The position numbers and the translations under genes were made by a program. Below the pieces are notes generated by a model, which saw only the letters and a list, made by a program, of their open reading frames with translations, was not told the DNA's origin and made no database searches. A stretch of DNA of 64,000 bases. It comes from Bacillota bacterium. Its GTDB lineage: Bacteria; Bacillota; Clostridia; Christensenellales; JAEXRW01. The stretch spans positions 21,978 to 85,977 of the forward strand of contig JAEXRW010000022.1 of the NCBI GenBank assembly GCA_023454175.1. The letters run 5' to 3'. This document shows positions 35,176 through 45,940 of this stretch, one piece after another (position 1 is the stretch's first letter; every line of letters begins with the position of its first letter).

Positions 35176-35285
35176 ACGCTTACGAGATTAGCTGACGGAT
35201 TCGGGTTGAAGGTACCCTACCGGATCTTCTCCGGATTCACCCCAGATGTGGTTCTCCCGTTTCCCTTTTGGGGAATTAAGCGCTG
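35176..35285 (-). ncRNA. Cyclic-di-AMP (ydaO/yuaA) riboswitch upstream of dapB
   Basis: Minus strand: CGCTTAA opening P1, GGGGTGAATCC, GGTAGGGT, AACCCGAATCCGTCAGCTAA and CTCGTAAGCG closing P1. These are the class hallmarks. The class binds c-di-AMP and usually turns off K+ and osmolyte transport or cell-wall hydrolase genes. Here the next gene is dapB. Confidence 0.93.
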
Positions 35286-35344
35286 CATGTATTAGTATAT
35301 TCGATTGTTAAGGTTTTATTACCAATATTGCATTTTTAAGGATG

Positions 35345-35467
35345 TAAAAAGGAAGCCTCGCCGCATTCGCGTTTAATACGAGCTTCCCACCCCAGAAACT
35401 TGATTTCTCTTGAAAACGAACATACGCAAGTATGTATCGTCCAACCGTCAAAATGCAATATTTTATT
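35345..35467 (-). ncRNA. Candidate small RNA, copy 2 of a twin family
   Basis: Minus strand, about 123 nt: GGTTGGACGA, a hairpin in which ACATAC pairs with GTATGT between ACGA and TCGT, then TTTTCAAGAGAAA, TTTCTGGGGTGGGAAGCTCG, and a closing terminator hairpin GGAAGC.../...GCTTCC with TTTTTAC. Loops and stems differ from copy 1 while pairing is kept, which suggests selection on structure. It ends about 60 nt above the c-di-AMP riboswitch. Confidence 0.72.
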
Positions 35468-35473
35468 GATATT

Positions 35474-35501
35474 ATTATAACACTTTCAACCCGTTTGTCA
35501 A
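35474..35501 (-). promoter_or_regulatory. Consensus promoter of candidate RNA copy 2
   Basis: Minus strand: TTGACA (35501-35496), a 16-bp spacer and TATAAT (35479-35474), both hexamers perfect. Same spacing as copy 1. Confidence 0.85.
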
Positions 35502-35635
35502 CCCGTTTCCAGTTCGGCAGTTTAAGCGGCTTGGCGGAGGCTTCCGGCCATGGCCGCATGCGCTATGCAGATGATTTTGCATGGTATATAATGGCTATAG
35601 GTCTATGATCTATCACGTATGAGGAGGGGGCTCTT

Positions 35636-36151
35636 TTGGCAGATATCCGCAAACCGGATGGGGTGGACGTATCCACGGCCAGGCCGAAGCCAAATGTCGT
35701 CGGTTGGACCGGCTTTATCGTCACCGTCGGTATCCTGCTTGAGCAGATTTACATGCACGGTGTATCCTTGGTCACCGATTGGATCCCCATCGTCTTTTCC
35801 GACAGGTTGGGTAAGTTCCTGAATTCGACTAACCCGCTGTATAGCCCTTCGTTCAGGTTCGAACAGATGTTGGATTTGGTTAATACCGTATGCTTTTTTA
35901 TCTATACCGTCATGGTCCTGATATTCCTCTCTTTTCGCAAAAAAGTCGTCCCCAAACTACTCGTCATATATGCTGCGATAGCGCTGGTCGTAAATATCAC
36001 AGAGACCGTATTGCTGCATATCCAGCCCGAAGCCTTGAAAGCCTCGTTGGATCTCAACCTTCTTGTGTCGATCATCTTTATCGGTATAAACGTCCTCATG
36101 ATCCTCTACTATCTTCTGTCCAAACGTTTCAGGGCGATCTTCACCCGTTGA
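35636..36151 (+). CDS. Four-segment membrane protein, unknown
   Basis: 171 residues with about four membrane segments (VGWTGFIVTVGILLEQIYM, TVCFFIYTVMVLIFLSF, LLVIYAAIALVVNITETVL and LLVSIIFIGINVLMILYYLL). A DUF2569-like fold is possible but not certain. Start codon TTG with GAGGAGGGGG in front. The NADPH-flavin reductase-like gene follows 23 nt after the stop, so they may be co-transcribed. Confidence 0.7.
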   Translation: MADIRKPDGVDVSTARPKPNVVGWTGFIVTVGILLEQIYMHGVSLVTDWIPIVFSDRLGKFLNSTNPLYSPSFRFEQMLDLVNTVCFFIYTVMVLIFLSFRKKVVPKLLVIYAAIALVVNITETVLLHIQPEALKASLDLNLLVSIIFIGINVLMILYYLLSKRFRAIFTR

Positions 36152-36174
36152 TATCTTTTTCGGGGGTATTTGAT

Positions 36175-36726
36175 ATGAAAAAAACCATCCTGGTCCTCAC
36201 CGGCAGCCCGCGCAAGGGCGGCAACAGCAGCATGCTGGCCGATGCCTTCACCCAGGGCGCACAGGCCGCGGGGCATGATGTGTTGCGTTTCGATGCCGGC
36301 ATTACGCTCGTGAATGGCTGCAGGGGCTGTGATGCCTGCTGGAGCAAGGGCGAGCCCTGTGTGTTCGATGACGGGTTCAGCACCCTGGTACCCATGCTGG
36401 AGGCGGCGGACGCCCTCGTCTTTGCTACGCCCCTGTACTGGTTCGGCTTCTCCGCCCAGCTCAAATCCGCCATCGATAAATTCAATGCTTATACAAAGGA
36501 ACGCTGTCCCCGCCCGCTGAAGATCCGGGAGTGTTTCCTCATGGCCTGCGCCGCGGATGACGAGCCCGGCCTCTTTGATGCCCTTGTCGCCAACTACCGC
36601 CATATCGCTTCCTACATGAATTGGCGCAGCCGTGGCGTCCTCACCGTCCCCGGTGTCTCAGATAAGGGCGATATTACCTCAACCAACGCCCTCGCCAAAG
36701 CCGAAGCCTTCGGCAAATCTTTCTGA
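36175..36726 (+). CDS. NADPH-dependent FMN reductase / flavodoxin-fold oxidoreductase
   Basis: 183 residues. The N-terminal LVLTGSPRKGGNSSMLADAF is the FMN-phosphate loop of the NAD(P)H:FMN-reductase (iron-sulfur flavoprotein-like) family. CRGCDACWSKGEPCVFDDGF carries a compact Cys set of the iron-sulfur flavoprotein type, although the third spacing differs from the classical CX2CX2CX5C. ATPLYWFGFSAQLKSAIDK is the second flavin motif. Substrate unknown. ATG 36175; a longer frame from 35890 overlaps the previous gene. Confidence 0.87.
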   Translation: MKKTILVLTGSPRKGGNSSMLADAFTQGAQAAGHDVLRFDAGITLVNGCRGCDACWSKGEPCVFDDGFSTLVPMLEAADALVFATPLYWFGFSAQLKSAIDKFNAYTKERCPRPLKIRECFLMACAADDEPGLFDALVANYRHIASYMNWRSRGVLTVPGVSDKGDITSTNALAKAEAFGKSF

Positions 36727-36787
36727 AAAGTCTCTGACGAATTCACTGATGCTTCTGGATCCTCATTAATTTTTGGGAGGTACGTAA

Positions 36788-37845
36788 ATGTTACGGCGGA
36801 TCTGTGCTATTGCATTTCTGGCTTTGTTTCTGTTCCTGGTCCTCTCGGGTGTAAGATAGAGACTCCGGTCGTTGTCGGCCCGACCTCTCCACAGGCAGCG
36901 ACACCCTCGTCTCCTCCCTCTCCCACTCCGTTATCTACGCCTTCTGATACGCCTGTGCCGTCTGCTATACCCAGGGGTTTGTATACGGATGATTCGGGGC
37001 AAACCATATGTGAGTCGGATTCAGTGAGGATTGCAGTGAAAGTGCCCTCCGATTGGGTTTCGTTGAAGGGACCGCCATCAATGCCCGCATCATTGCTCCT
37101 GAGTAGTCGCGACCTGAAAGTGAATATGCTCATTATGGCTAGTCCCAAAGCCGCATTCGGCATGGAATCCGATTCAGATATTGATTTGAAAGCATATTAT
37201 GATGAGGAACGTATCACTACAGCATTCGCTGGTTTACTCAAAGGTATGACGCTTGATAAAGTCGGCAGGACAGATATCAATGGGATAGAGGCCTATTATC
37301 GGATTATGAATGGAAATACAGGCAAAGTGTTCATCTATGATCAGCCTGTGAAAATAATATTATATCTATTTCCAACATCCGATAGCATAGCCACGGTTTA
37401 TTGCGAAATGTTACCTGCCGCTTATACGAAATCCAATAAACAGGTAGTAAATAATATCCTCGATTCCATCTCCATATCAGCAGTGGCTGATCCAAACCTG
37501 CGCTTCCCTAATATGGAGGCCAGTGCAGCAAAATGTCTGGATGTCATCCGATCTGAGAGCGCATATCCCGCCTCAATAACGCTGAATAAGGCTTACTTTG
37601 GGGTGGATGGCTATGAGGGCTATATCGATTTATATCTGAGTATTTCAAATGAAAACAGAATAGTACGCTATGTGTTTAATGAAACAGCATGCGAGAAGTT
37701 TGACAAAAAAGATATGTTATACCAAGACGATGTATTTGGTATATACCTTATTGATATTACTGGTATGCCTTCGCTGATAGCGCAGGACAAATATGCCAAA
37801 GAGTTGGACACACAGGCCATTATTGAACAATCCCATGCAAAATAA
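36788..37845 (+). pseudogene. Lipoprotein gene, frameshifted at the lipobox
   Basis: ATG 36788 (ribosome site GGGAGG) opens a signal peptide MLRRICAIAFLALFLFLVLSG, after which the frame meets TAG. One base added to the GGG at 36847-36849 restores LSGC, a proper lipobox, and joins a Pro/Ser/Thr linker to the frame open from about 36850 to 37845 (ARGLYTDDSG..., after MPSAIPRG). The mature domain of about 290 residues is unrecognised; its soluble body has alternating beta pattern. Single-base error or recent inactivation. A strong terminator follows. Confidence 0.75.
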
Positions 37846-37878
37846 ATTGCCTTATAGGATTAACACTTTTCGCCACTC

Positions 37879-37921
37879 CTCCCCTTCCGTCCAATCCAGC
37901 AATCGGACGGAAGGGGAGTTT
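37879..37921 (+). terminator. Strong terminator of the lipoprotein gene
   Basis: CTCCCCTTCCGTCC (37879-37892) and GGACGGAAGGGGAG (37905-37918) form a perfect 14-bp stem followed by TTTG. Confidence 0.9.
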
Positions 37922-37984
37922 GTACTTACCTACGTTCTGACTACTTTACTTGCATTTTGTTTGACTACTCATAAGGGCATTCCG

Positions 37985-38019
37985 CAATTGTCAATTGTCA
38001 ATTGTCCATTCTCAATTAA
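37985..38019. repeat. Heptanucleotide array overlapping the htpG stop
   Basis: CAATTGT three times, then CCATTCT, CAATTAA, preceded by GGGCATTCCG. The last unit includes the htpG stop codon (38016-38018). Confidence 0.9.
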
Positions 38020-39887
38020 TTCATTATTTTGCACACATTGTTGCTGTACTCCACCGGGTCTTCGATGGGCAGGCCCTCGATCAGCAGCGCCTGGCTGTAC
38101 AGCAGCGTGGTATACAGGTTCAGTTTCTCTTTATCGGTATCATGTGCGTTCTTCAGCGCCTTGAATACGTCGTGGTTCACGTTGATCTCCAGCACCTTGG
38201 CCGCTTTGATGTCGGGGTTGTTGGGCATGTGCTGCAGCACCTTTTCCATCTCGATGGAGAGGGGTCCCTCGCTCACCAGGCACACCGGGTGAGACTTCAA
38301 TCGTTTTGAAGCACGCACGTCCCCCACCTTGCCCGCCAATATCTCTTTCATAGCGGCGAAAAGTTCCCTGTCGGCGTCTTCCGTTTCCTTCTCCTTGTTT
38401 TCGGGTTCGATGCCCAGGTCCGAACTGGAAACGGATTTGAATTCCTTCTCCTTGTAGTTCATCATCATCTGGATGGCAAATTCGTCCACCTCGTCGTCAA
38501 AGTACAGTATTTCGTATCCCTTGTCCGCCACCAGCTCCGTTTGCGGCATCCTGGATATCTTTTCGATGGACTCGCCCGATGCGTAGTAGATATACTTCTG
38601 GTCTTCCTTCATCCGGGAAACGTACTCGTCGAGGGTAACGGGCTTCTTCTCGCTGGAGGAGTGGAAAAGCAGCAGGTCCTGCAGCTCTTCCTTGTTGGTG
38701 CCGTAATCGCTGTAGACGCCGTATTTCAGTTGCCGTCCGAAAGCCTTGAAAAATTCCTCGTATTTCTCCCGTTCGTTTTTCAGCATCCCCTGCAGTTCGC
38801 TCTTGATCTTGTTCCGGATGTTTTTGGCGATGAGTTTCAGCTGCCTGTCATGCTGCAGCATCTCGCGGGAAATGTTCAGGGACAGGTCCTCCGAGTCCAC
38901 CAGCCCCTTTACAAAGCTGAAAGAGTCGGGCAGCAGGTCTGCGCACTTGCTCATGATCATCACGCCGTTTGCGTACAGTTCCAGCCCCTTCTCGTATTCC
39001 CGGGTATAGTAATCGAAGGGCGTGCGGGAAGGGATGAAAAGGATGGCCGTATACCGCACCGTCCCTTCCGCGCTGGTGTGGATGTATTTGAGCGGCTTGT
39101 CGAAGCCGTAGTGCTTCTCCGAGTAAAAATTCTCGTAGTCCTCCGCCTTCAGTTCGCTCTTGTTCTTGCGCCAGATGGGCACCATGCTGTTGACGGTCTC
39201 TTCCGCCGTATGCTCCTCGTACTCCGTGTCGCTGCCCTCTTTCAGGTGCCGGTGCGTCGCCGTCAGTTTGATGGGGTAGCGGATGAAATCCGAATATTTT
39301 TTGATGATCGATCTTAACCTGTACTCTTCCAGGTACTCGTCGTAATTCTCGTCCTCGGTATTGGGCTTTATCCTGAGGACGATCTCCGTGCCCACGCCTT
39401 CTTTTTCGCATGGTTCGATGGTGTACCCCTCCGCGCCTCTGGACTCCCACTTGTACGCCTCGGTGCTTCCCAGCGCGCGGCTGGTCACGGTGACGACCTC
39501 CGATACCATGAATGCGGAGTAGAACCCTACGCCAAATTGGCCGATGATGTCAAACCCGTCCTTGACCTCGTTCTCCTTCTTGAAGGAAAGGGAGCCGCTC
39601 TTGGCGATGATGCCCAGGTTCTCCTCCAGCTCTGCCTTCGTCATCCCGATCCCGGTGTCGGTCACCGTTAACGTTCTGCTTCCCTTGTCCGGGACGATCC
39701 GTATGAAATAATCCTCCCGCGCAAAGGAGATGCTCTCGTCCGTCAGCGCCCTGTAGTAGATCTTATCGATGGCGTCGCTTGCGTTGGATATCAGTTCACG
39801 CAGGAATATCTCCTTGTGCGTGTATACCGAGTGGATCATCAGGTCCAAAAGCCTTTGGGATTCCGCCTGAAATTGCTTTACTTCCAT
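38016..39887 (-). CDS. htpG: Chaperone HtpG (Hsp90)
   Basis: 623 residues. Cytosolic ATP-dependent chaperone. The GHKL ATPase motifs are intact: [45 protein letters not shown] and the later Arg loop; the middle and dimerisation domains run the full family length. ATG 39887 ([11 protein letters not shown]) follows AAGGAG by 9 nt; the longer frame to 39959 would read through the CIRCE operator. A CIRCE element in the promoter implies HrcA heat-shock repression, unlike B. subtilis htpG. Confidence 0.96.
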   Translation of the reverse strand: MEVKQFQAESQRLLDLMIHSVYTHKEIFLRELISNASDAIDKIYYRALTDESISFAREDYFIRIVPDKGSRTLTVTDTGIGMTKAELEENLGIIAKSGSLSFKKENEVKDGFDIIGQFGVGFYSAFMVSEVVTVTSRALGSTEAYKWESRGAEGYTIEPCEKEGVGTEIVLRIKPNTEDENYDEYLEEYRLRSIIKKYSDFIRYPIKLTATHRHLKEGSDTEYEEHTAEETVNSMVPIWRKNKSELKAEDYENFYSEKHYGFDKPLKYIHTSAEGTVRYTAILFIPSRTPFDYYTREYEKGLELYANGVMIMSKCADLLPDSFSFVKGLVDSEDLSLNISREMLQHDRQLKLIAKNIRNKIKSELQGMLKNEREKYEEFFKAFGRQLKYGVYSDYGTNKEELQDLLLFHSSSEKKPVTLDEYVSRMKEDQKYIYYASGESIEKISRMPQTELVADKGYEILYFDDEVDEFAIQMMMNYKEKEFKSVSSSDLGIEPENKEKETEDADRELFAAMKEILAGKVGDVRASKRLKSHPVCLVSEGPLSIEMEKVLQHMPNNPDIKAAKVLEINVNHDVFKALKNAHDTDKEKLNLYTTLLYSQALLIEGLPIEDPVEYSNNVCKIMN

Positions 39888-39916
39888 TGCGCATCGCTCC
39901 TTGTTCAGTCCGTGTG

Positions 39917-39943
39917 TTAGCACTCTCTTGCTTTGAGTGCCAA
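39917..39943. promoter_or_regulatory. CIRCE operator of htpG
   Basis: TTAGCACTC, a 9-nt spacer and GAGTGCCAA, matching the HrcA consensus TTAGCACTC-N9-GAGTGCTAA with one change. A TTGACA -35 box (39976-39971) and a weak -10 (TACATT) lie upstream on the minus strand. Confidence 0.95.
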
Positions 39944-39976
39944 TATCTAATGTATCCATTTTTTTGGATTTGTCAA

Positions 39977-40225
39977 GACCGTTCTTCAGCGTAAGTTATT
40001 CATATCTGTCCTTTTTGGAGGTTAGTTGCCTTTGGGTCATATGCCAATGATTGTTTGTCCTTGAAGTTTATATTCCTGCTCAAAAAGTTTTCTTGTGCTA
40101 TCCGGCTTGGGGCTGTAAGGGTGGAGCCCCGCCCTGTCCGTGATGGATGCGGCTGTATTCGGCTGATGACACCGTGCCGGACGTCCTTGAGTGGAACGTG
40201 GTGCATGAAACCGTCTTTGGGCAAA
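39977..40225. other. Intergenic stretch without recognised content
   Basis: About 250 nt between the htpG promoter and the terminator of the next gene. A 159-codon frame crosses it but has no ribosome site and atypical composition. Confidence 0.5.
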
Positions 40226-40258
40226 TAAAAAGTGCGGCTGGCCACATGGCTCAACCGC
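40226..40258 (-). terminator. Terminator of the KTSC-like gene
   Basis: Minus strand: GCGGTTGAGCC and GGCCAGCCGC arms with a bulged A, then ACTTTTTATTT. Confidence 0.75.
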
Positions 40259-40324
40259 GCTGTATTTTTTATTCCGGCATTCCCCGGAGCCTTGTCATAG
40301 ATATTTGCAGGAAACCATTTGGTT

Positions 40325-40561
40325 TTAATAAGTATATTCGGGTTTGACCGGTTGTGTGGATCGTGCATCCTCGATATGCTGCCTGTAAAGGTCGTCGAAA
40401 CCGGCTTCCTCCCGTTCATCCAGCAGTAGAAAAAAGATGTTTCTCGGTACGCCGGGTATTTCTTCGATCCTGCTGTCAAATCTTTTGATCATCAGGCATT
40501 CCTGTGCTTCATTGTAGGCGATAGCCGTCAGCTTTGCAGAGTAGACCGGAAAGTAGATCAT
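40325..40561 (-). CDS. Small KTSC-like domain protein
   Basis: 78 residues. SAKLTAIAYNEAQECLMIKRFDS...IPGVPRNIFFLLLDEREEAGFDDLYRQHI fits the KTSC pattern of a short beta-hairpin domain (usually with a Phe-Asp...VP core) often found beside nucleic-acid or stress proteins. The family role is unknown. ATG with GGGGG in front and its own terminator. It sits alone and could also be unrelated; confidence is moderate. Confidence 0.55.
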   Translation of the reverse strand: MIYFPVYSAKLTAIAYNEAQECLMIKRFDSRIEEIPGVPRNIFFLLLDEREEAGFDDLYRQHIEDARSTQPVKPEYTY

Positions 40562-40715
40562 TGGGGACCCCCTTGTAAATCCTTCAATATCCTACCGTTT
40601 GGTTGATTCCATGCAGTATATCGACATATTTCGTGACATACTTTACATGTTTCGCCACTTTTTTGTTTCCTTTTGCTGCATGCTATCGTATAATTTCACT
40701 TGGGTGGTTGCAAAT

Positions 40716-41342
40716 ATGTTCATTGCGGAATCCGAAACCAGATGCCTGTCAACGAAGGCGCAGATAAAGCGGGTGGCGCACAGGTTGTTTGCCCTCAAAG
40801 GTTATCATGAAACTTCCATGCAGGATATAGCGGACGAGGTATCTGTAAACAAGGCCACGCTATTTTTCCATTACCAAAGCAAGTGCAACCTGTTTCTTTC
40901 AGTCCTGGAGGAGTTGGCTTCCGTATTCCAGGAAACCACGCGCAATGTCCTGGAAGAAAGCAGGGACGCGTCGCTGGAGAGGACGCTGTATAATGTTCTG
41001 AGGGCATTCATGATGGGATGCGGTCCCGAATGCCTCCTGCTTTGGCGCAAAACGCTTCTGATGATCTCCAGCGACATTGAAGATGATGTCCGTGAAGGGT
41101 CCCGGGCCATTATGAACAAGGCGAGTACGGCGATATACAGGGCATTGATCGATGCCGTATCTGCCAGGGCTCTGAAAGTCCCGGAAGAACAGGTCGAGTC
41201 TCTCGTGACATATTTCTCCCTGTTTACACAGTGCCTGATGGATTGGCGCGTTCTGCACATGGACTTTACGGAAGCCGCGTTCAATGAAAGGATCGAGAGG
41301 ATGTGGCATCATTTCTGGTATGGCTGCCGGCCGAACCAGTGA
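40716..41342 (+). CDS. TetR/AcrR-family regulator
   Basis: 208 residues. N-terminal helix-turn-helix: TKAQIKRVAHRLFALKGYHETSMQDIADEVSVNKATLFFHYQSKCNLF, a standard TetR DNA-binding head. The C-terminal ligand domain has two Cys and no recognised ligand pattern. ATG 40716 is chosen for the TetR head; a longer frame from 40599 adds an unrelated hydrophobic N-terminus. It lies 350 nt upstream of nifJ on the same strand with a terminator between, so control of nifJ is possible but not shown. Confidence 0.88.
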   Translation: MFIAESETRCLSTKAQIKRVAHRLFALKGYHETSMQDIADEVSVNKATLFFHYQSKCNLFLSVLEELASVFQETTRNVLEESRDASLERTLYNVLRAFMMGCGPECLLLWRKTLLMISSDIEDDVREGSRAIMNKASTAIYRALIDAVSARALKVPEEQVESLVTYFSLFTQCLMDWRVLHMDFTEAAFNERIERMWHHFWYGCRPNQ

Positions 41343-41389
41343 AACCAGGCTGTATGGTCCAGTGGCAATGCAAAATAAGGTGAAAATAG

Positions 41390-41415
41390 AGCGCACAACG
41401 GGGTGCGTTTTTGTT
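41390..41415 (+). terminator. Terminator of the TetR gene
   Basis: CGCAC (41392-41396) and GTGCG (41403-41407), then TTTTTGTTTT. 41416-41692 then holds the nifJ promoter and leader. Confidence 0.75.
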
Positions 41416-41509
41416 TTCCCAAATGATGAACGTCCCCGCAGGATGATGCATGGCCTGGGAATAAGTTCATATCCGTATTTTCATTTTCCCCGACAAAATT
41501 ACATTATTC

Positions 41510-41538
41510 TTGACCGTTATGACTATATATAATATAGT
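41510..41538 (+). promoter_or_regulatory. Promoter of nifJ
   Basis: TTGACC (41510-41515), a 17-bp spacer and TATAGT (41533-41538), giving a leader of about 150 nt. Confidence 0.7.
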
Positions 41539-41677
41539 ATTTAGTTGGTTGGACATCCTCACAAAGCTGTGATACGCACTTCAACCGTATTCTGGATTTC
41601 TGAAAAACGAGGTTTACAGGAAGCCCGGAATAGACCCGGTCTTCCTTTAATATTTTGCCTGATTTTATTACTTGTAA

Positions 41678-45196
<3,519 letters not shown>

Positions 45197-45218
45197 AACA
45201 GGATCCATAGCAACGATT

Positions 45219-45250
45219 AAGGGACGGTTTTCACACCGTCCCTTTTGTTT
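45219..45250 (+). terminator. Terminator of nifJ
   Basis: AAGGGACGGT (45219-45228) and ACCGTCCCTT (45235-45244), then TTGTTTTT. The same stem core recurs after the SPFH gene. Confidence 0.93.
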
Positions 45251-45537
45251 TTGTCAAAAAGAAGTCGCATGTTTCCAGGGCTGCCTTTAGGAATACGCCC
45301 TTCCTTGATCGACGTTTGCATCGGTCTGAATCGTTGCCATAGAATAATAAGTCAATACCCATAGAGCATATTTCGGTTGTCCATAGTATATTGCTAATCG
45401 CATATGTCCTTGTTCAACGGTAATTGTCCACCGTCAGTACAACCCGAATATAGCATTATCAGATTCATAAAGCCTTCCCCAAAAGGGAAGGTGAGCAATA
45501 AAGCCAAAGTTTTGGTTGCGTGATCTGAATAATTGTC

Positions 45538-45612
45538 ACCTTCCCTGGGATGGTGGCGGCGTAGTGATTCCAATTGGACCAATTGGAATCACTATGGTGC
45601 CGGATGAGGTGT
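45538..45612. repeat. Dispersed palindromic element, copy 7, near-perfect core
   Basis: The core TAGTGATTCCAATTGG (45562-45577), a single A and CCAATTGGAATCACTA (45579-45594) form a perfect 16-bp inverted repeat. Ends are CCTTCCCTGGGATGGTGG on the left and GGTGCCGGATGAGGTG on the right. Confidence 0.85.
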
Positions 45613-45940
45613 TGCTTGATCCTTAATAAGCGCCAGGACATCTTCATTGTTCGTGTGTGACATGTACACTCACTTTTGCTTGGCGCTGCATTGGCTGAAC
45701 TATAGGCTTTTATTTCTGCTTCTTTGTAACCAGCACGATTAACGTCCTCGCCCGGACGTGCGCGAATCAGCATACCCGCGCCCCGCTGCATCCCGCAGCC
45801 GCAGTTTCATTTGTTGCATCTACACATGTATAGGCCGTGTTTAGCCACTTTTGCCGCCATTTGTCGAAATTACAGATATTTGTAATAATATCGGATGATG
45901 TCACAAATTGTGGCGTCGTATTTTGATAGGAGGCATCTAT

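Larger units (their letters stand above)
45197..45940. other. Long intergenic region with repeats
   Basis: About 740 nt. It contains the nifJ terminator and dispersed palindromic copy 7. I see no RNA gene or supported ORF in the rest (45260-45470 and 45615-45900); short frames lack ribosome sites. Confidence 0.6.

Noticed and set aside
35345..35467. The twin RNA as a T-box leader
   Set aside because: GGGGTGGGAA resembles a T-box bulge loosely, but UGGNACC and a specifier loop are missing and no aminoacyl gene follows.
40000..40479. A 159-codon minus-strand frame below htpG
   Set aside because: No ribosome site, no domain, and it overlaps the better supported KTSC-like gene and its terminator.
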